42,658 nucleotides of DNA, taken from assembly GCA_043781855.1 (NCBI GenBank), contig JAYWBB010000063.1, positions 1 to 42,658 of the forward strand. The letters are read 5' to 3'. The notes under the pieces were generated by a model. It saw only the letters and a program-made list of their open reading frames with translations, did not search any database and was not told the DNA's origin. The DNA is from Nevskia sp043781855 (GTDB lineage: Bacteria > Pseudomonadota > Gammaproteobacteria > Nevskiales > Nevskiaceae). The translations under genes and the position numbers were made by a program. Shown piece after piece: positions 1 to 7,101 of the stretch. Every line of letters begins with the position of its first letter. The stretch's first letter is position 1.

Positions 1-2
1 TC

Positions 3-44
3 ACTGAACTCGGATTCGTCCGCGATCCCGGCTTCAAACCCTGA
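3..44 (+). pseudogene. C-terminal end of an upstream gene, possibly cas9
   Basis: An open frame enters from the left edge and stops at 42-44, encoding the tail TELGFVRDPGFKP, six bases before the cas1-like start at 51. In type II-C CRISPR loci cas9 directly precedes cas1, so this could be the end of cas9. Only 13 residues are visible and no cas9 motif can be seen, so the identity rests on position alone. Confidence 0.3.
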
Positions 45-50
45 ACCGCG

Positions 51-170
51 ATGCTCGGCCGTATCGTCGAGATCGCGCAGGACGGCCGCCGCCTCTCGGT
101 GGAGCGGGGCTTTCTGGTCATACGCGACGCCGACGAGGAACTCGGGCGGATTCCACTCGACGATATGTAA
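51..170 (+). pseudogene. cas1: 5' fragment of type II CRISPR cas1, cut by an IS
   Basis: The frame opens with ATG at 51 and encodes 38 residues typical of the N-terminal beta-domain of type II Cas1: MLGRIVEIA at the start, LSVERGFLVI in the middle, and GRIPLDD at the end. Cas1 is the integrase that, with Cas2, inserts spacers into CRISPR arrays; the family is about 300 residues long. Here the frame runs into the end of an IS3 element at 166 and stops three bases later (168-170). No cas1 sequence resumes beyond the IS, no cas2 is present and no repeat-spacer array is seen in the window. The gene cannot work. Whether cas9 upstream is intact lies outside the window. Confidence 0.72.
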
Positions 171-193
171 TGCCCCAGCGTTTTCTGCTCAGC

Positions 194-1045
194 TCATGCC
201 GCTAAAGCGAATGCTTGAGCGGGTGTTTTCATCTTCAGCGCCTGATGGGGCCGCCGATGGTTGTAGAACGCAATCCAGTCGCTGATGACGCGGCTGGCGT
301 GCTGCAGGGTTTCAAAGCGATGCCGATGCACGCACTGCTCTTTCAGTGATCGGATCACCCGCTCGACCATGCCGTTCTGCTGCGGACAATGCGGCGTGAT
401 GAATTCCTGCTGGAGTCCGTAGCTTCGGACCAAGGCGGTGTAGCGTCGGCTGGTGAAGACGAGCCCGTTGTCGGATCGCAGCAGGAAGGGCGTCTGCACG
501 CGGCCCATGGTCCCGAATCGGGTGATCAAGGCTTGCTCCAATGCGGCGACCGCCGTCGTCGCCTTGCCGCTTCGGGACAGGTGCCAGCCGAGCAACTCGC
601 GGGTGTGGCAGTCCATCACCAGCGCCACCGTTGCCCAGCCGTCCCGGCCGGCCCACACACGACACAGGTCGGTCGACCAGCGCCGGTTCGGAGCCTCGGC
701 TCGCGACGGCAGCGCCTGGACTCGGGGCCGCTGTCCGATCGGCCGCTTGCGCACCTGCCAGCCTTTGAGCTGGAAGACCCGCTGCACCGTGTTCTTGTTG
801 AAGCCCAGCAGGCCGGCCACCGTCCGGTAGCCAAAGGACGGCTCCTCCTCAATCATCGCCTTGATCGGCTCGACCAGACGCGCTTGCAGCTTCGGCGGGG
901 CCTTCCGCGGCTGGTAGTACACCGTTCGACGCGGAATCCCAAACCACCGGCACAGCTTGACCACCGATACTTCGAAGCCGTCTGCTTTGAGTCCCTGGCG
1001 GATCGCTTCGATCATGTCTCGTCCTCGCCCAGCAGGGACTGCCAT
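194..1045 (-). CDS. IS3-family transposase OrfB (DDE integrase domain)
   Basis: A 283-residue catalytic subunit of an IS3 transposase. An N-terminal HTH-like segment (CRWFGIPRRTVYY, about residues 32-44) precedes the retroviral-type integrase core. The acidic triad can be read in STDLC, RSDNGLVF and the E of NGMVERVIRSLKE, and the C-terminus carries the usual FYNHRRPHQAL motif. The first codon overlaps the end of orfA by 34 bases. An A7 run (minus strand of 1045-1051) sits exactly at the overlap, so the active enzyme is probably an OrfAB fusion made by programmed -1 frameshifting, as known for this family. The separate ATG at 1045 follows this run and has no good ribosome site. Confidence 0.9.
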   Translation of the reverse strand: MAVPAGRGRDMIEAIRQGLKADGFEVSVVKLCRWFGIPRRTVYYQPRKAPPKLQARLVEPIKAMIEEEPSFGYRTVAGLLGFNKNTVQRVFQLKGWQVRKRPIGQRPRVQALPSRAEAPNRRWSTDLCRVWAGRDGWATVALVMDCHTRELLGWHLSRSGKATTAVAALEQALITRFGTMGRVQTPFLLRSDNGLVFTSRRYTALVRSYGLQQEFITPHCPQQNGMVERVIRSLKEQCVHRHRFETLQHASRVISDWIAFYNHRRPHQALKMKTPAQAFALAA

Positions 1046-1326
1046 TTTTTTCGCGCACGCAACTCCAGCATCGCCTCGCCGTATGCTTCCTGAAGATCCT
1101 TGAGCTTGCGCTCGTACTGCTCTCGGACATCCTCAGGCTTGGCCCGCAAGGCGTTCTCCAGCCCGCCCTTGCCTTGATCAACCCAGCTCTCAATCTCCGA
1201 CGGCGACAGATCAAACTGCCGCGATGCTTCCGATACCGTCGTCTTGCCCTGAATGATCTCCAGCACCAAGGCGCTCTTCCGCTTGGCCGTCCACCGCTTG
1301 ATCTCGTCTTCCATCAACACGCTCAT
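1012..1326 (-). CDS. IS3-family OrfA (HTH DNA-binding subunit)
   Basis: A 104-residue protein with a helix-turn-helix in its first half (SEASRQFDLSPSEIESWV, about residues 32-49) and a Lys/Arg/Glu-rich second half that resembles the leucine-zipper region of OrfA proteins. It binds the terminal repeats of the element and is joined to OrfB by frameshifting. The ATG is preceded by a perfect AAAGGAGGT ribosome site (minus strand, around 1331-1342), so this start is well supported. It lies immediately inside the right terminal repeat. Confidence 0.88.
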   Translation of the reverse strand: MSVLMEDEIKRWTAKRKSALVLEIIQGKTTVSEASRQFDLSPSEIESWVDQGKGGLENALRAKPEDVREQYERKLKDLQEAYGEAMLELRARKKWQSLLGEDET

Positions 1327-1378
1327 GGCTACCTCCTTTCAAAGTATCGCCTGAGCAGGTTTTCACTGGGGCATTACA

Positions 1379-1503
1379 TCGTCGTCTTCGAGTGCTTCTC
1401 AAACCCGGCCGACGCCAGCATGATCTGTTTCATTGCCTGCACTCCAGTCTATATTTCGATAGACGTATTTTAATGGAGTGCGTGGGGGTTTTTCAGAGAA
1501 TCC
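1379..1503 (-). pseudogene. 5' end of an IS5-type element and transposase, truncated
   Basis: On the minus strand an ATG at 1431-1433 opens a frame MKQIMLASAGFEKHSKTTM, which matches the first residues of IS5-group transposases (MKQMTLA..GFEK..K.TRR). After 18 codons it runs into the right end of the IS3 element and stops. The outer boundary is inferred: GGATTCTCTGAAAAA (minus strand from 1503) looks like the IS5 terminal repeat, directly after CTAA, a typical IS5 target. The rest of the element is absent on the other side of the IS3 copy. The 1504-1586 stretch shows nothing recognisable. Confidence 0.6.
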
Positions 1504-1586
1504 TTAGGTAGCCGCTTCGTGCGTTTGATTCTGCTTGGCGGCGGTTCTGTGATTGGAGGCGCGCCTCTGAAGGCGTGGTCTTGGGC

Positions 1587-2012
1587 TCAATTTGCTTTAT
1601 TCAGATCTATTAGGTCTTGCATGCTGATTGTGCCGATGATGTTCATTTCATCGTTTAGCAATTCATAGAGAACTCCAGTTCCTCGGATACTGAACGCAAT
1701 TATTACGTCTTGATCCCCGCCACCTTCGCTGTGTGGCTCTTCATTCGGCGGGCTGGAGGTCATGGAGCCTACGTGCCGGATTTCTTTTACGGACCCATCC
1801 GGTTTGTATAACCTGTGTTCTCCCTGCACGACGAATGTATTATTGTGGGCTAGATGACGATGGAGGACTATTTTCTGATTTGCTGCGAATTTGAAAAGAA
1901 CATCGGCAATTCCGTTCTTTTCGTCAACGTCAAGGATTGAATAATGCAGATGCTCGAAGTCTCCCAATCGATTCCATCGAATATGGCTGTCGTCGAATGT
2001 GTGGATGGTCAT
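1587..2012 (-). CDS. Small cupin-domain protein, function unknown
   Basis: A 141-residue single-domain cupin. The first cupin motif is visible as VLHRHLAHNNTFVVQGEHRLY (His-X-His, then a third His, but Asn/Thr where a metal-binding Glu is usual). The second is seen around GSMTSSPPNEEPHSEGG. Such proteins resemble ChrR/anti-sigma-type cupins and small dioxygenase-like proteins, but no reaction can be assigned. The start at 2012 is chosen over an upstream ATG (2075) because AGGAG lies at the right spacing before it. Base composition is clearly more AT-rich than the rest of the window, which suggests a separate origin. No partner gene is adjacent; it sits between IS fragments. Confidence 0.72.
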   Translation of the reverse strand: MTIHTFDDSHIRWNRLGDFEHLHYSILDVDEKNGIADVLFKFAANQKIVLHRHLAHNNTFVVQGEHRLYKPDGSVKEIRHVGSMTSSPPNEEPHSEGGGDQDVIIAFSIRGTGVLYELLNDEMNIIGTISMQDLIDLNKAN

Positions 2013-2102
2013 CTTAGTGCTCTCCTGACTTGAACTGGCAGTTCGTAGAATAGATCGGATTTCATTCTGCTGCATGGCAAATGGGCCGGCCTATAAGTTG
2101 GC

Positions 2103-2480
2103 GGCCTCAAATCTGAAGTGCAACACCTTACAAGCAGTAAGGTGCGTCGATGGAAGAAAGAGTCCGATACAAACAGCTTGAACCTGAAGAGCGCGTGACG
2201 ATTGCGAGCATGAAGCAGCAAGGATTGAGTGGACGCGCGATTGCGCGGACGCTGGGTCGTTCTGCGTGTACGGTGAGCCGCGAATTGCTTCGCAACGACA
2301 GCGGGGAGTGGGGCTACACGGGCGCAGGCGGTGAGCGAGTCGGGGCGCTGTGGTTGGCGGTGTGCGGCCTGCTGGCGCAGAAGGGGTTGCTGCAGCAGAT
2401 CCGCTACGCGGCAAGCGGACTACCCGGATGAGCCCGAAGGTCAGGTGTGGCACGAAACGATCTACACGCCACTACATCAG
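2103..2480 (+). pseudogene. IS30-family transposase remnant, frameshifted
   Basis: From ATG 2150 the frame encodes YKQLEPEERVTIASMKQQ followed by an HTH (GLSGRAIARTLGRSACTVSREL), the N-terminus of IS30 transposases. The frame is lost near 2300. A second IS30 piece, YPDEPEGQVWHETIYT, continues in another frame at about 2424-2474. The DDE core is absent. The sequence just upstream (AATCTGAAGTGCAAC, from about 2108) resembles the terminal repeat of IS30 elements. The fragment joins directly to the restriction-enzyme remnant that follows, so this end of the element was lost by deletion. Confidence 0.65.
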
Positions 2481-2487
2481 GCGCCGC

Positions 2488-2928
2488 CGGACCGCAGCAA
2501 GATAGCGACGCTGGTCTACGGTGGCTTTTCGTGCTGTGCGTACACCTACCAGAAGTTTCACTCGGACACCGAGCGCGTACTCGCGCAGATATTGGAGCGC
2601 GATTCCAAGCTATGGCTCCGCCCGGTCAACGGCCAGTTCAACATCTAGTACCGTCGTGGCGACGATCAACCCGAGTACGTGCCGGACTTCGTCGCCGCGC
2701 TGCCAGACGTGAATCTGCTGATCGAGATCAAGTAAGGCGATGGATGTCGATTCCGACGACGTTCAGGCCAAGGCCAAAGCGGCGACGAGGTGGTGTGCGC
2801 ACGCCAGCAAGTACGCTGCGACATATAGTCAAAAGCCGTGGCGCTACTTGCTGATTCGGCATGATGCTGTTGCGTCCAACGTAACCCTGAAGTCGCTTGC
2901 CGACCGATTTACGATGGCTCTCGATTAG
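2488..2928 (+). pseudogene. C-terminal remnant of a type III restriction/DEAD-box helicase protein
   Basis: Three consecutive segments match the tail of type III Res-like helicases. They are VYGGFSCCAYTYQKFHSDTE followed by RVLAQILERDSKLWLRP; then DDQPEYVPDFVAALPDVNLLIEIK, the nuclease-like core with PDF and E-I-K; and VQAKAKAATRWCAHASKYAAT with WRYLLIRHDAVASNVTLKSLA. An in-frame TAG (2646-2648) and a stop at the end of the second segment (about 2733) break the frame, and everything upstream has been replaced by IS30 debris. It is a dead fragment of a defence gene. The family is identified from the order of these motifs; helicase motifs are missing. Confidence 0.6.
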
Positions 2929-2975
2929 CCCGACGTGGAGCTTGGAATCAGCGAACAGTTGTAGCCCCACAAAAA

Positions 2976-3052
2976 TGGTGCGCCCGACAGGACTCGAACC
3001 TGTTACCTGCGGTTTAGAAGACCGCTGCTCTATCCAGATGAGCTACGGGCGC
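2976..3052 (-). tRNA. tRNA-Arg(UCU)
   Basis: The minus strand folds as a full cloverleaf. The acceptor stem GCGCCCG pairs with CGGGCGC, the D arm is GCTC...GAGC, and the anticodon stem GCGGT/ACCGC holds the loop CTTCTAA with anticodon TCT. The T arm is ACAGG-TTCGAGT-CCTGT. The 3' ACCA tail is encoded. It reads AGA codons, which are rare in GC-rich genomes, and such tRNA genes are favoured integration targets. A second, partial copy of the 3' half lies 160 bp away in the opposite direction. Confidence 0.97.
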
Positions 3053-3215
3053 TCGCCGCGAATTTTAGGCTAAACGGCGAGCCAGGTCTTCCGCTCGTAG
3101 AAGCCATGTCGTTGTCCTCAGTGCAGGTTCCGTGCAGATCGTCGTGTTCAGAAGACCTCGAAAGCTCGACGATTCATGCACTTGTGGGACAACATTTTCC
3201 TGCCTTCAAGCGCGG

Positions 3216-3247
3216 GGCCGCAGGTTCGAGTCCTGCCGGGCGCACCA
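3216..3247 (+). repeat. Detached 3' end of a second tRNA-Arg (probable attachment-site scar)
   Basis: The plus strand holds a complete T arm (GCAGG-TTCGAGT-CCTGC) followed by the acceptor half CGGGCGC and ACCA, preceded by GGGCC. This is the 3' part of an arginine tRNA with the same acceptor sequence as the neighbouring gene but a different T stem. No 5' half exists upstream. A lone tRNA 3' end is the usual scar left where an integrative element entered a tRNA gene. Confidence 0.6.
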
Positions 3248-3352
3248 TTCAATAGTCATTCCTGGCGCGATGAAACAGCGACTTCCTGCTGCGCGCTTCC
3301 GCTGTTGCCGACGTATACCATTTCAGGTGCAATTCGATACGTCGCCGATCGT

Positions 3353-3475
3353 GACGTTCGGTTTTTCGCAACGGAGCACGGACGCAAGCCGGCGAGGGAA
3401 TGGCTCATCAGCCAGAAAAAATCGGGATGCTCTACGTTGCTCTACCAAAATCATCGGGCCATACTCGCTTCGTGA
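3353..3475 (+). pseudogene. Possible N-terminal remnant of a RelE/HigB-type toxin
   Basis: The frame encodes DVRFFATEHGRKPAREWLIS, which resembles the start of phage Gp49-like/HigB toxins (VRFFRTEAG..PVREWL). After about 25 residues the similarity stops and the frame ends at 3475, four bases into the next gene. There is no good start codon and no antitoxin gene. The match is short, so this is a tentative call. The 3053-3352 stretch otherwise holds only the tRNA fragment. Confidence 0.3.
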
Positions 3476-3894
3476 AAAAGCTCCGTGCCCTATTGATCCT
3501 GTTGCTTTGCGTTGCGTTGCCCTACTCGGCAACGGCGACGATGCTGCAGGGCATGCAGTGTCATCACGACGGGCTCGGCGGGATCGCCGAAGTTTCGCTT
3601 CATGAGCATGGTGGTCATGAGATGCACGAGCATCATCACCACGACGCAGCCCAAAACGATCCGGACCGAAGCAAGGTGTCCGCAGACCACGGGTGCGATT
3701 GTGCCGTCAAGTGTTCTTGTCAGCATCACTGCGCATCGAGTTGCAGCGCGGTATTTACCAGTACTGTTGACGACGAGCAGGTCTTCGCGTCTGCCGTCGG
3801 CCCAGGCTCGACTGCCTATACGTCGCATGTTGCCGACGTCCATACACGCGCGGTCTTTCGACCTCCGATCGCGGCGCTGACCAGCGCCGCCTGA
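3472..3894 (+). CDS. His/Cys-rich secreted protein heading pump operon 1 (CzcI-like)
   Basis: A predicted 140-residue secreted protein starting with GTG at 3472 (KKLRALLILLLCVALPYSATA signal peptide; an upstream ATG at 3400 would add an unlikely extension). The mature part has a His cluster (HEHGGHEMHEHHHHD) and a Cys cluster (CDCAVKCSCQHHCASSC), both suited to metal binding. The C-terminus ends in FRPPIAALTS. Short His-rich secreted proteins of this type (CzcI and relatives) precede RND metal pumps in many proteobacteria and are thought to be periplasmic regulators or buffers. It is followed by a hairpin-bearing leader and the cupredoxin-pump genes. The CzcI assignment is by context and composition, not close similarity. 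Confidence 0.7.
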   Translation: MKKLRALLILLLCVALPYSATATMLQGMQCHHDGLGGIAEVSLHEHGGHEMHEHHHHDAAQNDPDRSKVSADHGCDCAVKCSCQHHCASSCSAVFTSTVDDEQVFASAVGPGSTAYTSHVADVHTRAVFRPPIAALTSAA

Positions 3895-3901
3895 TCGTTT
3901 T

Positions 3902-3959
3902 CCGCCGCCTGTCGCGGCGGACTTCCTCCGGTGACTCCCTGTCCCACCTGAGCAGGTGG
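3902..3959 (+). promoter_or_regulatory. Two GC-rich hairpins in the 333-bp gap before the cupredoxin gene
   Basis: Two perfect inverted repeats lie just after the His/Cys-rich gene: CCGCCGC (3902-3908) with GCGGCGG (3914-3920) and a 5-base loop, and CCACCTG (3944-3950) with CAGGTGG (3953-3959). Neither is followed by a T-run, so they are not classic terminators. They could act as an attenuator or RNA-stability element between the first gene and the rest of the operon. Nothing else is recognisable up to 4227. Confidence 0.45.
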
Positions 3960-4227
3960 CGGCGCTGATCTTCGTCCTGGACAGCATCCGACTCGTTCGG
4001 TCGCTTTCGACGGAGGTTCACCGTGGTACGCCAGCTTCGCGACTGGCCTCTTGCTGAGGCAGCGCGCCGCATACCGTTAAGCCATTGCGCGCGTTTCCCG
4101 AAACGGAAACGCGGGACTTCCGCACGGGCATCTGTTTCCGGTGCGCCAGTCGCGGGCGGCAGGTCGCGTCCGACCGATATCCCGATTTCATTCCAGATCC
4201 GTTCCATCAAATTCGAGGAGTTTTCCG

Positions 4228-4683
4228 ATGAACTCTCGCATCCGATCTTTACTTTGCGTCTCGCTGCTGTCCGCCGTACCGACGCTCGCGCTGGCACATG
4301 AGCACTCCGAATCCTTCTGGTACGGGCATCCCGGCAAGGCCGCCGACGTGAAACGCACCATCAAGCTGTCGGCGATGGACATCAAGTTCATGCCGACTGA
4401 CCTCACGATCAAGCCCGGTGAGACGGTCAAATTCGAGATCGTCAACGACGGCAAGCTCGACCACGAATTCGTGCTGGGCAGCGCCGAGGAACAGGTCGAG
4501 CACGACAAGGAAATGGCGGCGATGGCCGGCATGAAGATGGACCATGTCAACGGGGTCAGCGTCGCTCCCGGAAAGACCGGCAGCCTGATCTGGACGTTCA
4601 CCAAGGCGGGCAGCGTGCAGTACGCCTGCCACGTTCCTGGGCACTACGCGGCCGGCATGGCCGGTCAGTTGACCGTCAAATGA
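4228..4683 (+). CDS. Secreted cupredoxin (plastocyanin-like copper protein)
   Basis: A 151-residue protein with a signal peptide (residues 1-23, ending ALA) and one cupredoxin domain. The type 1 copper ligands are all present: H79 in DHEF, and C134, H139 and M144 in YACHVPGHYAAGM. A Met/His stretch (KEMAAMAGMKMDH, residues 94-106) may hold extra copper. The start at 4228 follows GAGGAG at good spacing. Cupredoxins carry single electrons or bind copper in the periplasm, and this one heads the pump genes, so it probably handles periplasmic copper for the efflux system or redox-cycles it. Its stop overlaps the next start (ATGA), implying translational coupling. Confidence 0.9.
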   Translation: MNSRIRSLLCVSLLSAVPTLALAHEHSESFWYGHPGKAADVKRTIKLSAMDIKFMPTDLTIKPGETVKFEIVNDGKLDHEFVLGSAEEQVEHDKEMAAMAGMKMDHVNGVSVAPGKTGSLIWTFTKAGSVQYACHVPGHYAAGMAGQLTVK

Positions 4684-6059
4684 AAGCCGGACGTTCGATC
4701 GTCACCATGCGCCGTGCAGTGCGCCGCTCAGTCTTCGGACTGGGCGGCGCTGCGCCGATTCGGCTTTCGCTGCTCGCAGGGGTCATGCTGGGCTTAGCCG
4801 GGACGGCGCAGGCCGAAGAGCCGCTCGGCGGCGCACTGAGCCTGCCGCAGGCGATCGCGGTGGCGCAGCGCGACAACAAGGATCTGAAAACGGCGCGCTA
4901 CGCCGTCGATGTCGCACAGGCGCGCCTGCTGCAGGCAGGTGTCCTGCCGGATCCGCGACTCAACATTACCGGCGCCAGCGACTTCGCGTTCAAGAACAAC
5001 GGCGAATACACCGCCTCGGTCGGGGTCAGCCAGGACTTTCCGATCGCCGGGCGCATCCTGCGCCAGAAGGACGTGGCGCGCGTCGACATCGAACTGGCGC
5101 GCACCGAGATCGCCGAGGCCGAACGTCGCCTTGCCGGCGAGGTCGCCGCGAGCGTCTATCGATTGCTTGCCGTCGATCGCCAGGTGCAGGCGCGCGAAGA
5201 ACTCGCGGCGATCGACGAGCGCTTGGCCAAAGCGACGCGCAGCCGCTTTCACGCGGCCGAAGTCTCCGAGCTTGACGTCAACACGGTCGCGCTTGATCTA
5301 CAGCGGCTGCGTCAGGAGCAGGTGCAGTTGCAAGCAGAACGCATCCGACTTCTGCTGGCACTCAATCAACTGCTTGGTCGCCCGTCCGGCGCTGCGCTCA
5401 TGATCCGTGAGCCGCTGCCGTCCATGGATACCTTGTCGTCGCTGGCCGAGCAGCAGGCGAAGGCCCTGGCATCGCGCCCCGACTTGCGGCTTGCACAACT
5501 CCAGATCGAGCGCGCGCAAGCTGATGTGGCGCTGGCGAAGTCGAAGCGCTGGGAGGACTGGAGCGTCGGCTTGGGCGTGCAGCAGGATCGGATCGCGGTC
5601 GATGGCGCGCCGTCGCAGAGCGGCGATCGCGCTTTGAGCTTCAATCTGACGATTCCGCTGTCGCTGAAAAACCGCACGCGCGGTTTGATCGCCGAAGCGG
5701 AAGCGAGCGCGGAGCAGGCCAAGGCACGCGTCGAGGCGCGGCAGCTCGATATCAGCAATCAAGTCGCGACCGCCTATTCGGAAGCATCGACTTTGCAAGG
5801 TTTGTACAACGGCTATCAGAAAGACCTGCTTCCAGTCACCGCGCGCAATGTCGCGCTTGCGCAAAAAGGTTACAGCCAAGGGCTCGTCTCCCTCGTTGAA
5901 GTCGTGCAGGCGCAGCGGCAGCAGGGCGATCTCAACACAGCGTCGGTGAACGCGCTCGACCAGTATCTCCAAGCGCTCGCCCGTTTGCGCACGGCCGTCG
6001 GCGACTACCCGGTGTCCGATACCGAGGCAGGCCATGAACCACAGGATTCCCATCAATGA
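4680..6059 (+). CDS. TolC-family outer-membrane channel of pump 1
   Basis: A 459-residue outer-membrane factor with two OEP repeats. The pattern typical of the family shows early (SLPQAIAVAQRDNKDL, PDPRLNITGAS, GVSQDFPIAG), followed by long Ala/Gln/Arg/Glu-rich helices and the closing YSQGLVSLVEVVQAQRQ. A signal peptide ends near residue 45 after a somewhat long basic leader; M10 (4707) is an alternative start. It should form the exit duct for the RND pump encoded downstream. It overlaps both neighbours by four bases (ATGA), so the cupredoxin, channel and adaptor genes are tightly coupled. Confidence 0.9.
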   Translation: MKAGRSIVTMRRAVRRSVFGLGGAAPIRLSLLAGVMLGLAGTAQAEEPLGGALSLPQAIAVAQRDNKDLKTARYAVDVAQARLLQAGVLPDPRLNITGASDFAFKNNGEYTASVGVSQDFPIAGRILRQKDVARVDIELARTEIAEAERRLAGEVAASVYRLLAVDRQVQAREELAAIDERLAKATRSRFHAAEVSELDVNTVALDLQRLRQEQVQLQAERIRLLLALNQLLGRPSGAALMIREPLPSMDTLSSLAEQQAKALASRPDLRLAQLQIERAQADVALAKSKRWEDWSVGLGVQQDRIAVDGAPSQSGDRALSFNLTIPLSLKNRTRGLIAEAEASAEQAKARVEARQLDISNQVATAYSEASTLQGLYNGYQKDLLPVTARNVALAQKGYSQGLVSLVEVVQAQRQQGDLNTASVNALDQYLQALARLRTAVGDYPVSDTEAGHEPQDSHQ

Positions 6060-7099
6060 ATGTTGCCATCAAGCAAGTCCCAAGCTTCCGCGTTTTCGCG
6101 ATCACCGCCATGGCCGCATTGCTGGCTGCGGCGCCCCTTTTCCCTCGGGATGCAAAGGCGCACGGCGACGAGATCGAAGTCGGTGACAGCGGCGCCAAGG
6201 GGCCGGTATCGCTGTCCGAAGCACAGGCCAAGGCGATCGGCCTGACCCTGGTCGCCGCCGACCTGAAACCACTCGCCGACCTGCTCACACTCAACGGCGA
6301 GATGCAGTTGCTGCCGGACCGGCAGGCACAGGTCAGTACCCGCATCAGCGGACAGGTCACGGCGCTTTATGTGCAGCTAGGCGATACCGTGAAGGCCGGT
6401 CAAAAGCTGGCGCGGGTGCAAGCGCGCCTGGTCGGCGATCCACCGCCGAGTGTCGATGTGTCCTCGCCGAAGGGCGGTGTCGTCGATGCCGTCAACATCG
6501 CGGTCGGTCAGTCGGTCGAGCCGGCGACGACGCTGTTCCAGGTCAGCGATCGCTCGCAGGTCAACCTGGTCGCGCGGGTTTACGAGGAAGACCTCGGAAA
6601 AATCCGGCTGGGTCAGGACGCGCGTATCCATACGCTCAGCTATCCGGATCGTGTGTTCAACGGCAAGGTCACGCTGATCGGGCCGACGCTGGACGCGGCC
6701 AGCCGCACAGCGCAAGTGTGGTTCCGGCTGTCCAATCCCGACGGGCTGCTCAAGCCCAATCTGTTCGCGAAAGCGGCTGTGGTGCTGAAGCAGAACGAGG
6801 CGGCGCTGGCCATTCCGAATGCCGCGATCATCGAGGCCAACGGCGAAAAATTCGTCTTCGTCAAACAGGGCGAGCAGTACCAGCGCATCGAGATTACAAC
6901 GGGCCTTGCCGATGACGAAGACAGCGAAGTCACGGACGGCCTGGTGCCGGGCGACGAGGTGGCGACGCAGGGCAATCGCCAGCTTTATACGCTGTGGCTC
7001 ACCGGCGGAAGCAAGAAAAAGGACGAGGCCAAGGACGGCGAAAAGCCGGCCCCCCAAAAAGCCGGCCCAACGCCTGCTGAAACGAAGGGCGGACAGTAA
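6056..7099 (+). CDS. RND periplasmic adaptor (membrane fusion protein) of pump 1
   Basis: A 347-residue CzcB/CusB-class adaptor. After a signal segment (AITAMAALLAAAPLF) the mature chain begins AHGDEIEVGD. The split barrel-sandwich (lipoyl-like) domain is seen around ISGQVTALYVQLGDTVKAGQKL and GVVDAVNIAVGQSVE, then the beta-barrel (QVNLVARVYEEDLGKIRLGQ) and membrane-proximal domains (NAAIIEANGEKFVFV). A Lys/Pro/Ala-rich tail follows. There is no long coiled-coil hairpin and no N-terminal heavy-metal-binding domain, unlike the CusB copy at 27.6 kb. It links the TolC channel to the inner-membrane pump; the stop is only 2 bp from the pump start. Confidence 0.9.
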   Translation: MNVAIKQVPSFRVFAITAMAALLAAAPLFPRDAKAHGDEIEVGDSGAKGPVSLSEAQAKAIGLTLVAADLKPLADLLTLNGEMQLLPDRQAQVSTRISGQVTALYVQLGDTVKAGQKLARVQARLVGDPPPSVDVSSPKGGVVDAVNIAVGQSVEPATTLFQVSDRSQVNLVARVYEEDLGKIRLGQDARIHTLSYPDRVFNGKVTLIGPTLDAASRTAQVWFRLSNPDGLLKPNLFAKAAVVLKQNEAALAIPNAAIIEANGEKFVFVKQGEQYQRIEITTGLADDEDSEVTDGLVPGDEVATQGNRQLYTLWLTGGSKKKDEAKDGEKPAPQKAGPTPAETKGGQ

Positions 7100-7101
7100 T
7101 C

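Larger units (their letters stand above)
166..1378 (-). mobile_element. Intact IS3-family insertion sequence (about 1213 bp)
   Basis: The element is bounded by inverted repeats: TGTAATGCCCCAG at 166-178 and its exact complement at 1366-1378, with looser similarity further in. Inside, on the minus strand, lie orfA and orfB in the overlapping arrangement of IS3 elements. Both frames are open and the slippery A7 run is present, so the element looks functional. The flanks show no target-site duplication: CGATA on the left and TCGTC on the right. The left flank is cas1 and the right flank is an IS5-type transposase gene. This suggests the element took part in a deletion or recombination after insertion. 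Confidence 0.88.

Noticed and set aside
1..3300. Possible CRISPR repeat array near the cas1 fragment
   Set aside because: No regularly spaced repeats were seen on either strand; only the cas1 stub remains.
3902..3959. Hairpins as rho-independent terminators
   Set aside because: Stems are strong but no T-run follows, and the next genes continue in the same direction.
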